64,000 nucleotides of DNA from Blastocystis sp. Blastoise (GCA_039096225.1 JBBPEB010000032.1:1-64000); one strand, 5' to 3'. Counted from the stretch's first letter, positions 15,370 through 27,429 are shown. Notes: generated from the letters alone by a model not told the origin. Program-made: numbers and translations.

Positions 15370-16700
15370 ATAGAGTTTATCATACTATTTATTAAATAAA
15401 AGTAAATGTTTTGAATCTCTTTCTTAAAGACCCTTTTTGACACATTATGAAAAGTTGACACACTTAAACTCATTTTTATAAGCTAATATTTACATACTAT
15501 ACTCAGTATAGTGTTAGCTACACATTGGTCATCACTTTAAAACATTTTATAAACCTTTTGCATTTGCTCATTTACTTTGACCAAAATATTTTCGTCCCTC
15601 CTTTTGACATAATATAGACTGTGTGGTCTAGTTATATGAAAGTGAGGGGGAATTTTGAATCTCGTCCTCTAAGTCAATCATTTTTACATTTTTCAAAATT
15701 TATACCCCTAAACTTGATATTTTGACTCAACTTTTCTACAGTGTTCCAAAAACACGATTTTGCTCAAACTGAGTGAAAAATATTTTTTCAATAACTCTCA
15801 CAACCCTTTACACATCCACTCTCTAAAAATAGATTTTGCTATATTTTTGATATGTTGTAGAGTGTCTCTTAGTGTATACTGAACAATATCTCGTTTCTTA
15901 AAACTCTCATTTTATGACTCTCTTTGAACATATTATTACTAATTGAAAGGCTTAAACATATTTTTAAAAGCTAATATTTACATAGTAGACTATATATGAC
16001 TCTATAAGCACATTAGTCAACACTTTAGACTTATTAAGAAGACTTTACCATTTGGTCATACACTTTGATCAACATATTTTCGTCCCTTCTTTTAACATAA
16101 TATAGATCATACACTCTAGTTTAATGAATAAACACTCAAATATTGAATCTCGTCCTCTAAGTCACTCATTTTTACATTTTTTTAAATTTAAGACCCTTAG
16201 AGTTGACCTTTTGACTCAATTTTTCTACAGTGCACGAAATTCACGATTTTAAACAAACTAAAGTAAAAATAAATTTTAAATAATAGTCACAACCCTTCAC
16301 ACATCCACTCTCTAAAAATTATTTTCTTTGTACTTTTGATATGTTGTAGAGCTACTACAGCTGTACACTAATTAATATCTCTAAATTTTTTATTCAAAGT
16401 CTAAGACTATGTTTTATACATTTATTTAAATTTGACAACCTTAAACTATTTATTTAAAGCTATTATTCATAAAATAGACTTAATACATGATTCTAAACAC
16501 ATATAGACACCCTTTTACTTTTTAAGACACATTTTGTCATTTGGTCATACACTTTGACCTTCATAATTTTGACTCTCCTTTTGACATCGTATAGAGTATT
16601 ATCTCTAGTTTACTAAATAAAAGTCATTATATTGAATCTCTCACTCTAAGACCACTTAATTCACATTTTTCAAAATTGTGACACTCAAACTCATTATTTT
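15370..16700. repeat. internal ~487-bp degenerate tandem repeats, left Helitron
   Basis: Landmarks recur at constant distance: TTGAATCTC followed by a CTCTAAG-like stretch at about 15655, 16145 and 16633; CACATCCACTCTCTAAAAA at about 15810 and 16300; TTTTGATATGTTGTAGAG at about 15846 and 16336. The period is 486-489 bp with roughly three copies and substantial divergence between them. They have no coding capacity. Confidence 0.7.
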
Positions 16701-17509
16701 AAGACTTTGCTTTGACTATAGTAGTTTTAGGACCTATTGATTACTATGCTGTAATATTAGTCAATTATAAGAAGATCGAAGAAAATATCGATCACTCAAA
16801 AATCGTCCTCAGGAGCTCAAAATCGCTACACCTAGGTTTTTTGACCTCCTGAATCAGAATATGATGTCAAATTGAGAATCTAAATTTGACCGTTAAGGCC
16901 TCACGTGTTCAATATGAAAAAGTATTAAAAAATAGATAAATATAAAGAATAAACACGAATAACGTATATCGTGGGATTGAGAAAAAATCAAGTTTACCCC
17001 ATGTTTATTTTTCAATTGTCTGGTCAACAATTTTTATCGGGATGATCCCAAAGAGCCAATCAAAAACGACTCAAAAATCATGTTTTCTGTTCTTTTATTA
17101 ATATCTTTTTAATTATAAATAATATCGCTTAACCAAATATATGGTGCACAACTACACGTTATATCCTATTGAACTGTGTTTCAACGAAAAGTTAACTCCC
17201 CGTAAGTTTAGAGGAGTTGTGGGTACAAACTCTAGTATATAGTAGCCAATCAAATGAATCTTCCAAAAACTGACCAATGGGAATTTTTTTGCCTATTTGC
17301 TTTATAATAGTAATGATAGTCCAACATTTTGTGGTCATGATATCCATATATATGATCAATGTCATAGTAATACTGATTCTTATTGTAATGCATCTTATTA
17401 TTCTGAAGTGAATACTCCTCAAAAATCATCATTATTTGTAAATACTAATAATGTTAATTCTGAAAATCATTTAACAGTAGAAGATTATGAAGTTTGGGGA
17501 AGAGCTTAA

Positions 17510-18640
17510 GAACAATTATTTATACATAAAAATATCAAATTTTCATATATATTTATGTATGTAATTATTTTTTAGTATTTTATTTATGAGCTATTAAAGT
17601 TATATTATCATTATTTATCTATTTAAATTATTCTAAAAGTGTGTTTTTTTAATTCAACATTTTTATTAATAATCAAATGAGTTTCGTTTTATATTTAAAC
17701 AAATAATCTTTTTTAATTAATTAATTCATTTACAAGAATAGCAAATTATATTCTATAAATATAATTTCATAACAATATATTAAAAAAATGATTTATTGAG
17801 GATTAACAAAATATCTAGATATTTGTTATTTATATATAATTGATAGTGATGGATTATATTTCTTTTTATAATTTTCTAAAATAGATGAATAATCAAACTC
17901 ATATCTATATTTATATAGTTATTAAACGAAACTATGCAACACAAATAATTCAAAAGTATCTAATTGAATTAATAAAATGTTAAAAGAACATTTTCTTTTA
18001 ATTTTTGCTTATTAATATTAATAATTTTTGATAGTATTATTTATTCTATTCTTCTAGTTGGCTCACATCAAACAAAAAGATATTTTGATTGGATCATTAT
18101 TAAAATATTAATATTCCCGTGAATTTATCAAATATTTGTTAGCTTATCCGCATGTATATGACCTAGTTGAAAAAACTAGTTTTTATCGCATGAAAAAACT
18201 AGGTTTTGTAGAAATGTATTGAAGAATTATGACATATTTTTTAATTTATTTCAAATATGAATTTAGTTGTATCTATTGTTATATGTACATCTGGTAATCA
18301 ACATCAGTATTATGATTATATAAAACAATTCTTTGGCAATGTATTAAATGTATTAGATCACTGGTAGGCATTTTCACGGATATCAAAAAAACGACAAATT
18401 CGAAAAAGTAAACAAAAAATTTTAAGACTATTTTCAGCCAGGCGAAAAGAGTAGCCAAAAACTAGGTTATTTCTGTCGGATATTGTCTTTCTTTTCATTC
18501 GTTCAGAATTCTTTTAGAAACGTCATTTTTTTTTATTTATTTAATCGTTGTGTGAATGATAATAAAAACATATAAAACAAAAGACAATAAATAATAAGAT
18601 AATAATTAACACTATAATAAAAGTAATAAAATAATAATTA
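17510..18640. other. spacer between the two Helitrons
   Basis: AT-rich sequence after the TLDc stop codon. Around 18160-18220 there are two imperfect copies of GAAAAAACTAG with a following TTTT tract, and a GC-richer patch lies at 18365-18500. No coding region was recognised. Confidence 0.5.
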
Positions 18641-18649
18641 TTTTGATTT

Positions 18650-18883
18650 GCTTTGAGTTAATTGTGAACCAATTTGAGGACTATACATATAAAAATAATA
18701 GAACTAATAATAATATAGATAATACAGAATATATACCTTCATACCCACTTGTAGAATACCCCTTGAAGAAAAGCCAATACTATAAAAATATATTGAATAA
18801 AAAATAATATAATATAACAATATACCTTCAACCACCAAACAGACTAGACCAAGAGAGACTTCATGAAGGACCTAGAACCTATA
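18650..18883 (-). other. short splice-bounded blocks, left part
   Basis: Reading on the minus strand, blocks at about 18880-18828 and 18779-18737 each follow TATAG and end in GAAG before GTAT, with a further possible block at about 18690-18650. They look like 43-53 nt exons separated by short introns. The 18880-18828 block has stop codons in all three minus-strand frames, so the chain does not encode a normal protein. It may be a spliced non-coding RNA or a decayed gene. It is the continuation of the 22083-22376 blocks, split by the right Helitron. Confidence 0.35.
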
Positions 18884-19509
18884 TCATTACTATTATAAAG
18901 CAAATAGGCAAAAAAATTCCCATTGGTCAGTTTTTGGAAGATTCATTTGATTGGCTACTATATACTAGAGTTTGTACCCACAACTCCTCTAAACTTACGG
19001 GGAGTTAACTTTTCGTTGAAACACAGTTCAATAGGATATAACGTGTAGTTGTGCACCATATATTTGGTTAAGCGATATTATTTATAATTAAAAAGATATT
19101 AATAAAAGAACAGAAAACATGATTTTTGAGTCGTTTTTGATTGGCTCTTTGGGATCATCCCGATAAAAATTGTTGACCAGACAATTGAAAAATAAACATG
19201 GGGTAAACTTGATTTTTTCTCAATCCCACGATATACGTTATTCGTGTTTATTCTTTATATTTATCTATTTTTTAATACTTTTTCATATTGAACACGTGAG
19301 GCCTTAACGGTCAAATTTAGATTCTCAATTTGACATCATATTCTGATTCAGGAGGTCAAAAAACCTAGGTGTAGCGATTTTGAGCTCCTGAGGACGATTT
19401 TTGAGTGATCGATATTTTCTTCGATCTTCTTATAATTGACTAATATTACAGCATAGTAATCAATAGGTCCTAAAACTACTATAGTCAAAGCAAAGTCTTA
19501 AAATAATGA

Positions 19510-20830
19510 GTTTGAGTGTCACAATTTTGAAAAATGTGAATTAAGTGGTCTTAGAGTGAGAGATTCAATATAATGACTTTTATTTAGTAAACTAGAGATA
19601 ATACTCTATACGATGTCAAAAGGAGAGTCAAAATTATGAAGGTCAAAGTGTATGACCAAATGACAAAATGTGTCTTAAAAAGTAAAAGGGTGTCTATATG
19701 TGTTTAGAATCATGTATTAAGTCTATTTTATGAATAATAGCTTTAAATAAATAGTTTAAGGTTGTCAAATTTAAATAAATGTATAAAACATAGTCTTAGA
19801 CTTTGAATAAAAAATTTAGAGATATTAATTAGTGTACAGCTGTAGTAGCTCTACAACATATCAAAAGTACAAAGAAAATAATTTTTAGAGAGTGGATGTG
19901 TGAAGGGTTGTGACTATTATTTAAAATTTATTTTTACTTTAGTTTGTTTAAAATCGTGAATTTCGTGCACTGTAGAAAAATTGAGTCAAAAGGTCAACTC
20001 TAAGGGTCTTAAATTTAAAAAAATGTAAAAATGAGTGACTTAGAGGACGAGATTCAATATTTGAGTGTTTATTCATTAAACTAGAGTGTATGATCTATAT
20101 TATGTTAAAAGAAGGGACGAAAATATGTTGATCAAAGTGTATGACCAAATGGTAAAGTCTTCTTAATAAGTCTAAAGTGTTGACTAATGTGCTTATAGAG
20201 TCATATATAGTCTACTATGTAAATATTAGCTTTTAAAAATATGTTTAAGCCTTTCAATTAGTAATAATATGTTCAAAGAGAGTCATAAAATGAGAGTTTT
20301 AAGAAACGAGATATTGTTCAGTATACACTAAGAGACACTCTACAACATATCAAAAATATAGCAAAATCTATTTTTAGAGAGTGGATGTGTAAAGGGTTGT
20401 GAGAGTTATTGAAAAAATATTTTTCACTCAGTTTGAGCAAAATCGTGTTTTTGGAACACTGTAGAAAAGTTGAGTCAAAATATCAAGTTTAGGGGTATAA
20501 ATTTTGAAAAATGTAAAAATGATTGACTTAGAGGACGAGATTCAAAATTCCCCCTCACTTTCATATAACTAGACCACACAGTCTATATTATGTCAAAAGG
20601 AGGGACGAAAATATTTTGGTCAAAGTAAATGAGCAAATGCAAAAGGTTTATAAAATGTTTTAAAGTGATGACCAATGTGTAGCTAACACTATACTGAGTA
20701 TAGTATGTAAATATTAGCTTATAAAAATGAGTTTAAGTGTGTCAACTTTTCATAATGTGTCAAAAAGGGTCTTTAAGAAAGAGATTCAAAACATTTACTT
20801 TTATTTAATAAATAGTATGATAAACTCTAT
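19510..20830. repeat. internal ~487-bp degenerate tandem repeats, right Helitron
   Basis: Reverse-complement counterpart of the repeats at 15370-16700 in the left copy, with the same landmarks and spacing. Confidence 0.7.
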
Positions 20831-21314
20831 ACTATATCAAAAGACTGAAGGAAACTGTTTTGATACAGTGGATCTTGAATGGGTAAAGTCTCTTTAAAAG
20901 TCACTTTTTCGAGTCATTTATGATTAAAATACGTATTTGAGACAACTGAAGAAATATTAACTTTTTAAACCATGTTTTATTAGTCAAAGTTAGAATGAAT
21001 GCTGACTTTGTTATGATTAAAGCTTTCTAATTCTTTTAAAAAGTATGAAAATGAGTTTAAATCATTATATTACGTTTATTTATATAAATTTTATGAATTA
21101 AAAATACTTCAGAGTTCTTCACATTGTGACTCATTTCTAAAGTTATTGACTTTAAAAACTCACAAAATGTTTAAAACAGTTGTTTAGTTATTAATAAATA
21201 CAAAATATATTTTAAAAATAATAAATAATATGTATAATGATTCAAAATAGTTTTTTAATTTTCTTTCAAGTATTGTTTTTAGTTTTTTTGATATCATTTA
21301 AAGAATTTATTTAA

Positions 21315-21383
21315 TTCTTATATCAGGAATTGAACCTGATTACAATCAATAAATGATTGTAACTCTCCATATAGAGTATAAGA
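21315..21383 (-). tRNA. tRNA-like cloverleaf, right Helitron
   Basis: Identical to the left-copy tRNA-like sequence on the opposite strand: 7-bp acceptor stem, B-box GGTTCAATTCC and apparent UUA anticodon. In Helitron orientation it lies antisense near the 3' end, next to the (TATATTA)n array. Confidence 0.45.
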
Positions 21384-21396
21384 AGTGTTATTAAAG

Positions 21397-21985
21397 TAAT
21401 ATATAATATATAATATATAATATATAATATATAATATATAATATATAATATATAATATATAATATATAATATATAATATATAATATATAATATATAATAT
21501 ATAATATATAATATATAATATATAATATATAATATATAATATATAATATATAATATATAATATATAATATATAATATATAATATATAATATATAATATAT
21601 AATATATAATATATAATATATAATATATAATATATAATATATAATATATAATATATAATATATAATATATAATATATAATATATAATATATAATATATAA
21701 TATATAATATATAATATATAATATATAATATATAATATATAATATATAATATATAATATATAATATATAATATATAATATATAATATATAATATATAATA
21801 TATAATATATAATATATAATATATAATATATAATATATAATATATAATATATAATATATAATATATAATAGATAATAATATATAATATATAATATATAAT
21901 ATATAATAGATAATAAATAATAAATAATAATATATAATAGATAATAAATAATAAATAATAAATAATAATATATAATAGATAATAT
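21397..21985. repeat. (TATATTA)n array, right Helitron
   Basis: About 590 bp of the reverse-complement heptamer TAATATA, with the same variant units at the hairpin-proximal end as in the left copy. Open frames through it are artefacts. Confidence 0.9.
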
Positions 21986-22030
21986 ATAATAATGAAAAAA
22001 AGAAAATAAAAACCAAACTGTTATTATTTT

Positions 22031-22074
22031 ATGCAGCCGCGGTCCGGTGCCGTTAGGCCCCGGACCTGCGGCAT
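22031..22074. other. Helitron 3' terminal hairpin, right copy
   Basis: Same 44-nt GC-rich hairpin as at 14133-14176, here followed by GACC-CTAG and host T at 22083. Confidence 0.8.
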
Positions 22075-22082
22075 GACCCTAG

Positions 22083-22376
22083 TAAAAATAAAAGTAGTTA
22101 ATTTAAAAAAAATAAAATATAATAAAATACCTTTAAAACCAGATAGTCAAGGATCAAGGAGACCAGAGACAACAGTTGAACCTATAGAAGACAATAAATA
22201 AAAATAACCTAGAGAATGTAAAAATAAATACCTTCAACAACACAGGATTCCTTCTAGTCCAGACTCCACAACTCATAGCCTAACTAAATAGAATAAAAGA
22301 AATGAAAAAGAAACATACCTTTAAAGAAGAAGACCAATTGCGACCTATTTGAAATCATTTGGATAGACCAGTAAGC
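22083..22376 (-). other. short splice-bounded blocks, right part
   Basis: On the minus strand, blocks at about 22376-22319 (58 nt), 22286-22235 (52 nt) and 22183-22133 (51 nt) each follow a TAG acceptor-like end and stop at AAG before GTAT. The middle block has stop codons in all three minus-strand frames. The same blocks do have open frames on the plus strand, but there the boundaries do not fit GT-AG splicing. I could not connect them into a protein. Confidence 0.35.
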
Positions 22377-23694
22377 CTATATAGCATAAAATAAATAAAA
22401 AATATTATATACATTTTATAATATATAAAATATATCTGAAAAATAAATAAAAATAAAAATAAATATGTGAAAATATTAAATCTTAAAAACAATGAGAAAT
22501 TCCCCCTTATAAAATCTTTATTTCTATAATAAAAGTCTGTATAAATTCGTTGTTTCCAGGGGTTAAAACATTTTAAAAATTTCCTTTTTTCTCTTTTATA
22601 AAGTCTATTTGAATGTAAAAATGATTTTTAAATGTATTATGTGTTTATGAACCTAAATTATTTTATTTCAACATGTTTAAGACTTATTAAAACAAAAATG
22701 TTGTTATTTTAGCACATTATAATTCTAATTCAAAATATTTATCAGTAATATTATATCATAATATTTTATTTATAAAGTAGAGAGTATGAAGAATAAAAAA
22801 ATATATTTAATATAATTATTTATTAATATAAGAATTATAATTTATTAACTTTTATTTTAAATATGTTTTATTAAAACGAATTATCGAATATTATAAGTGA
22901 CTGAATAAAATTATTTTTTTGAAAGGTCATTAAGTTGCTTTAGACATAATAAAGAATGTAATTCATTAAAATATAAAGTAGATTCATATTTTATCTCTTT
23001 CTTTCTATTATTCTAAAAGAATTCTATAAATATTATTATTGTTAAATACCACAAAACAAAAGGAATAATATATAAATAATTAAAAAATAAAAGATAGATA
23101 AAATAGATAATATATAGTATATATAGTAATATATCATTATTATATGAATATATATAAAACTTCTTTCTATCCTATATATACATGATTTTTAAACTATATA
23201 TAATTTAAATATATATATATATATTGATATAGTATTATAAATGTATATATACATTGGAGAGTTATCATTTTTTAAAAATACAAAATAAATTATCCAAAAG
23301 TCTATATAATAATAATAATAAAATAATAATAGTATATATACATATATATATATATACAATACATCATAACCATGTTCTCATAATCATGGTTATCAATAAG
23401 GGAAATAAAACACGGGTATTAAAGGAGGTATATAGTTGTATATATATTTGATATTTTGAATTTATAATAGATAATGGTTTTTTTCTGTAGTATGTATGGA
23501 ATTGTGATACATATATATAATATACTATATCAAAAGTATAATAAAGTATAATAAAGTATATATATATATACAATTGAGAAATTCTCACGAAAAGTATTTC
23601 CCGTGATTATTGATTCATAATGACAACGCGCCACTGTAAGGAGGGAAGATAAACTATGGGATAACAGGAGAACAGTATATAACCACGGGAATAA
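22377..23694. other. intergenic AT-rich region
   Basis: Mostly A and T with short (TA)n runs. A T-poor, C-containing patch at about 22495-22570 has no recognisable content. A possible alternative 3' exon of the minus-strand gene (frame ending near 23600-23640) lies at its right end. No independent gene was seen. Confidence 0.45.
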
Positions 23695-23807
23695 TTAGGT
23701 ATATCTAAAAATATAGATATTGAATATTATATATATACCCAGTATATTTAATAAGATAATCATGTGACGTTAGAAGTTGATAGAGAGATTCATATATCTA
23801 TAGATTC

Positions 23808-23876
<69 letters not shown>

Positions 23877-24793
23877 AAATTATCTAGTATATTCACATCA
23901 TATTTTTCTTCTTTATTCGTGGTTTTCAGTCGATTACGAAGAAGAGAATATACATATTGAACATCAATAGCTATATATATACAGAACCATATAATAATAA
24001 GAGAAACATAACAATATATAAAAAATATATATAATAAAACCATAATAAATATAATAAATATAAAACATACAATGATCTTTTTCTTCTTCTTCTTCTCGCT
24101 TTCCTATATACCTAAACATATCTATCATTTCTTTTTCTTTCTTCTTTCCTGTTTCTTCTTCACCTTCAATTTCAACCGTATTCAGTATATGACTTAATCC
24201 ATAAATCAGTTCTCGAATATATTTCTTTTACTCCTTCTCCTCTTTCTTTCTTTTCATAAGTATTCATTAATCCTATTTCTTTTTCTTCAGGTACTTCCAT
24301 ATCATCATCATCCATTAAATCAGTTCCTGTATCTTTATATGCACCTGTAAAATAATTAGTAGGAGGAGGAGGAGGGAAAGGAGGACTATATACTTCTTCT
24401 AGACTATTATGACTCATATTAAAGGAAATAGAATAAATATCAATCTTTTTAATGTATGTAACTGAAGAGGTATATAAGAAGAAGGACAATGAGTTATTTT
24501 GAATAATTTCTTCTATTCTTGTTAATAAGGTATATATCATATCTTGAGGAATATAACTCAATTCATATATATATAGACTTACTAATATTGTTTCTCTTCT
24601 TTGTATTATATATAATAATATGATATAATATTATAAGTAAGAAACGAGATAGTAAGGTATATAACTGAAATAGATTTCAGAGAAGGTTCAAAAGTATAAT
24701 AAATTGAAGAATAATTTAAAACACTTTTATAAATATATTGCATTCCTAAACCATGTTGTTAAGAAGTCTATAACAATATATAATAATAATAAA

Positions 24794-24846
<53 letters not shown>

Positions 24847-25104
24847 AAGCTATATGATTTATAAAGTGGAATCAATGAGAATATCACGTGCTTTTCTTCA
24901 TTTGATTCGGGAGTACAAATGCATCCTTAACGGAAAATAACTCACCAACTGTTTTCTATAATAATAATAAGAATGCTATTATAATACATAATATATACAA
25001 TAGAATTTCGAATAGAATCAGGAATAGGTTGTGATTCAGGGATGTCATTTATATATAATACTAGCAATTTACTTAATACTTTAATACTCTATATATAATA
25101 TATA

Positions 25105-25137
<33 letters not shown>

Positions 25138-26792
25138 CTTGTTCTGTACATATATCAACACTTGTATTTAATAATAAACTTTGTAAATATTCACGTTCTA
25201 TATATAATAATAAGTATAATAATAATACTATATATATATACGTTGATTAGGGAAGAGAGGGAGTAGTTGACATATAATGGTAGTTGCTTGAATGGATTCA
25301 TATATACGATTATTATGAACAGCTTCATAAAATATATCAATATCCTTATTTGTTAAAGGGATAACAGTGCATATATATTGAAGAAGAGAGAGAGACAATC
25401 GTAACGTTTCTGTATTTAAACACTGTCGGAATAACACATCTAATATATCCTATATATAATAAGTATATATATATAATTATAAGTAATATGTATATATAGT
25501 TATATATACTCTGTCTCGTATGTATTGAACAAGTGATTTATAAATAGCAGATTTTTTTATCGTTTGAAGATCATTAAATAATGTAGTTAAATTAGTTATT
25601 CCCTATATATATATATATATATATAATTATTATATACATCAATTTTATTTTTAATACTTGATCTCATCAATATATATATATATATTAATATATAATTTTT
25701 GATAATCATAAGGTTCTTGATAACTATATATATATATATATATATATTAATAATATAATAAATCATAATTACATTTTTCGTTTTTCAGCAATTTTCAGTG
25801 TATTTGTATATTCATCAACATCAATTTGGCGGGGAAAATCACTTGGTAAAAATTTTAATAAACTATATATATATATATAATAAATATACCCAAATATATA
25901 TATACATTTCATTACAAATAGTAACAAGTGAAGGAAGAGAAGTAAGTATATATATATATATATGCTTAATTTATACATAGAGAATAAGTATTCAAACTAT
26001 ATATATAATAATAATAATAATAACATATATATAAATATATATATATATACATCTTTTCCAAAGTCGATATCTGCCCATAATGATTGTAATACATTCATAT
26101 ATTCATATAAAGAGGTTTCAATAGCTTTATATAAAGAACTATAGGGTTTACAATAATATCGTTTATCTGTATATTCCTCGACAAATGATTTGAGTTCCGT
26201 ACTGAGAATGGGGTCCGTTGGAGGGGGATTGAGGGGAGTCACGAGACGATCACGTGCTGGAATTTCTTTTAGAATCGTATATGAACCTTGAGGTAAATCA
26301 AAACTATATATAGGGTTGAATATAAATATAATAGAATATATTATATGTATACATAAATGCTCTATTATCACTATTTCGTATAAGTGAATATGTATATTTA
26401 TCAGAAATGGGGGAGTAAGAAAGATCTATTATGGTATAAATCCTATATATATATATATATGTAATATATATATATAATATATATACTGTTTGTCCTGATG
26501 ATAATAAATAAGTAAATTCTTATCATGAGATGTATTGGTTAGTACAAGTGACGCATCTAGATGACGCTCCAGGTAAGGAAATGGCTCTACTCTATAATAA
26601 TAATATATAATAATAATATATAATAATATATAATAATAATAATGATAATAATATATATATACATATCAACTTGAATATCTTCTAATCCATAAATATCTAC
26701 TTGTGTATATCCATCTAAATAAACTCTGTATATATTCTTATATATACCTCTCTCTTCAAAGAAATCAAGCACTATTCCCGTGATTCTAAAGA

Positions 26793-26886
<94 letters not shown>

Positions 26887-26946
26887 GTATAATTATCATT
26901 AACATGAATAGACAGATAGAGACCAGTATCCTTTGTAAAATCAGTC
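23695..26946 (-). CDS. multi-exon helical-repeat protein, family not recognised (5' end undefined)
   Basis: At least 15 minus-strand exons separated by AT introns can be chained. In order they encode a beta-rich N-terminal part (TGLYLSIHVNDNY, VYLDGYTQVDIYGLED, YLERHLDASLVLTN, LPQGSYTILKEIPARD), then alpha-helical stretches typical of armadillo or HEAT folds (ITNLTTLFNDLQTIKKS, DILDVLFRQCLNTETLRL, QATTIICQLLPLFPNQ, SIKVLSKLLVLYIN), a section with polyproline (PPFPPPPP), acidic runs, and a KREEEEEKDH segment. The best-supported stop is TAA at 23695-23697. One intron (about 26726-26749) is only 24 nt. The part between about 24580 and 24860 was not resolved cleanly. The first exon with confident coding is 26946-26886; sequence upstream does not give a clear start. 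I do not recognise the family. Confidence 0.55.
26800..26884. repeat. (TA)n microsatellite in an intron
   Basis: About 84 nt of pure TA within an intron of the minus-strand gene. Similar tracts lie in introns at 8721-8761, 24800-24843, 48071-48150 and 48308-48349. Confidence 0.9.
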
Positions 26947-26989
26947 TATATAATAATAATAATTATAATAAATATATTTTGAATTACCT

Positions 26990-27395
26990 TTTTAATTTTT
27001 AAAGAACACACCAGCAACCTAATTCACCAATGGCAACTAAAAAGCACCTTCCTATATAATATAATATATAATAAACATATACTAAAAATAGAGTAAATTA
27101 AAAAAAGAATAAAAGAATATTGTAACATAGGAAAAGAGAAAAAAGAAAAATATCTAAATGCAAAGAAAAAAAATATATATAATTATATACCTTCTAGACT
27201 TTGTTAATTGATTATTTGAAGTACCGACAAAACCTAATAAACAACCTAAAAAAATTAAAAATAAACAAATGTAATAAAATACCTTATAAGAAAAAACCCA
27301 ACAAGTACACATGATGAACCACTTTGAAACCGACCTGGGAGAATATCTGTCAGGAAAAGGATTTACACAATGGAAAATTATAAAGTACATACCTG
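26990..27395 (-). other. short splice-bounded blocks upstream of the helical-repeat gene
   Basis: Minus-strand blocks at about 27338-27288, 27245-27191 and 27050-26986 show TAG-like starts and AAG|GTA ends, like those at 18650-22376. The last could splice to the exon at 26946 in frame, but with an in-frame TGA partway, and its neighbour does not join it in phase without a stop. They may be a 5' untranslated or non-coding exon series. Confidence 0.3.
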
Positions 27396-27429
27396 CTTTA
27401 AAAACTCCTTAAATATGTACAAAAATGTC

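Larger units (their letters stand above)
14125..17316 (-). mobile_element. non-autonomous Helitron, left copy
   Basis: The element reads 5' to 3' on the minus strand. Its 5' end is TC preceded by A (complement of T17317); its 3' end is CTAG followed by T (complement of A14124), with a GC-rich hairpin at 14133-14176 just inside the 3' end. These are the canonical Helitron terminal features, and the precise restoration of the TLDc reading frame when it is removed supports the boundaries. There is no target-site duplication, as expected for Helitrons. It is 3192 bp and holds no Rep/helicase frame; it carries a (TATATTA)n array, a tRNA-like sequence and about 487-bp internal repeats. Mobilisation would need an autonomous partner elsewhere. 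Confidence 0.85.
12754..17509 (+). pseudogene. BTB-TLDc gene interrupted by a Helitron
   Basis: Exon 1 (12754-13775) encodes an N-terminal helical region, a BTB/T1-like domain (GSIYLDYPGNDAFIYYLL) and a linker. Exon 2 (13818-13963) and exon 3 (from 14010) encode the TLDc domain. Introns are 42 and 46 nt. Exon 3 stops at 14124 inside SSSY, where the 14125-17316 element begins; the remaining TLDc residues, from SPTFCGHD to VEDYEVWGRA, resume at 17317 and end with TAA at 17507-17509. Joining position 14124 to 17317 gives an uninterrupted frame that matches the minus-strand paralogue at 5230-6806. The allele as read would end right after the insertion boundary (TAG at 14126-14128) and lose about the last third of the TLDc fold. 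Confidence 0.85.
18884..22082 (+). mobile_element. non-autonomous Helitron, right copy
   Basis: It begins TC at 18884-18885 after A18883 and ends CTAG at 22079-22082 before T22083, with the GC-rich hairpin at 22031-22074. It is 3199 bp and nearly identical to the left copy but in the opposite orientation, so the pair forms an inverted repeat with a 1.57-kb spacer. Removing it joins sequence that reads on the minus strand as a normal AT-rich intron 3' end (…TTTTTATATAG) before the block at 18880, so it inserted into an intron-like sequence. No transposase or helicase frame is present. Confidence 0.85.

Noticed and set aside
14125-17316. A 3.2-kb spliced intron in the TLDc gene
   Set aside because: No GT donor fits at 14124-14128 in frame, and all other introns here are under about 120 nt.
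14122-22085. One element with 3.2-kb terminal inverted repeats (Maverick or foldback type)
   Set aside because: The spacer holds the C-terminal exon of the split TLDc gene and part of another locus, each arm alone has full Helitron termini, and each has its own empty site. Two independent insertions explain this better.
18650-22376. Ordinary protein-coding exons on the minus strand
   Set aside because: Two of the blocks have stops in all three frames, and no phase choice links the others without a stop.
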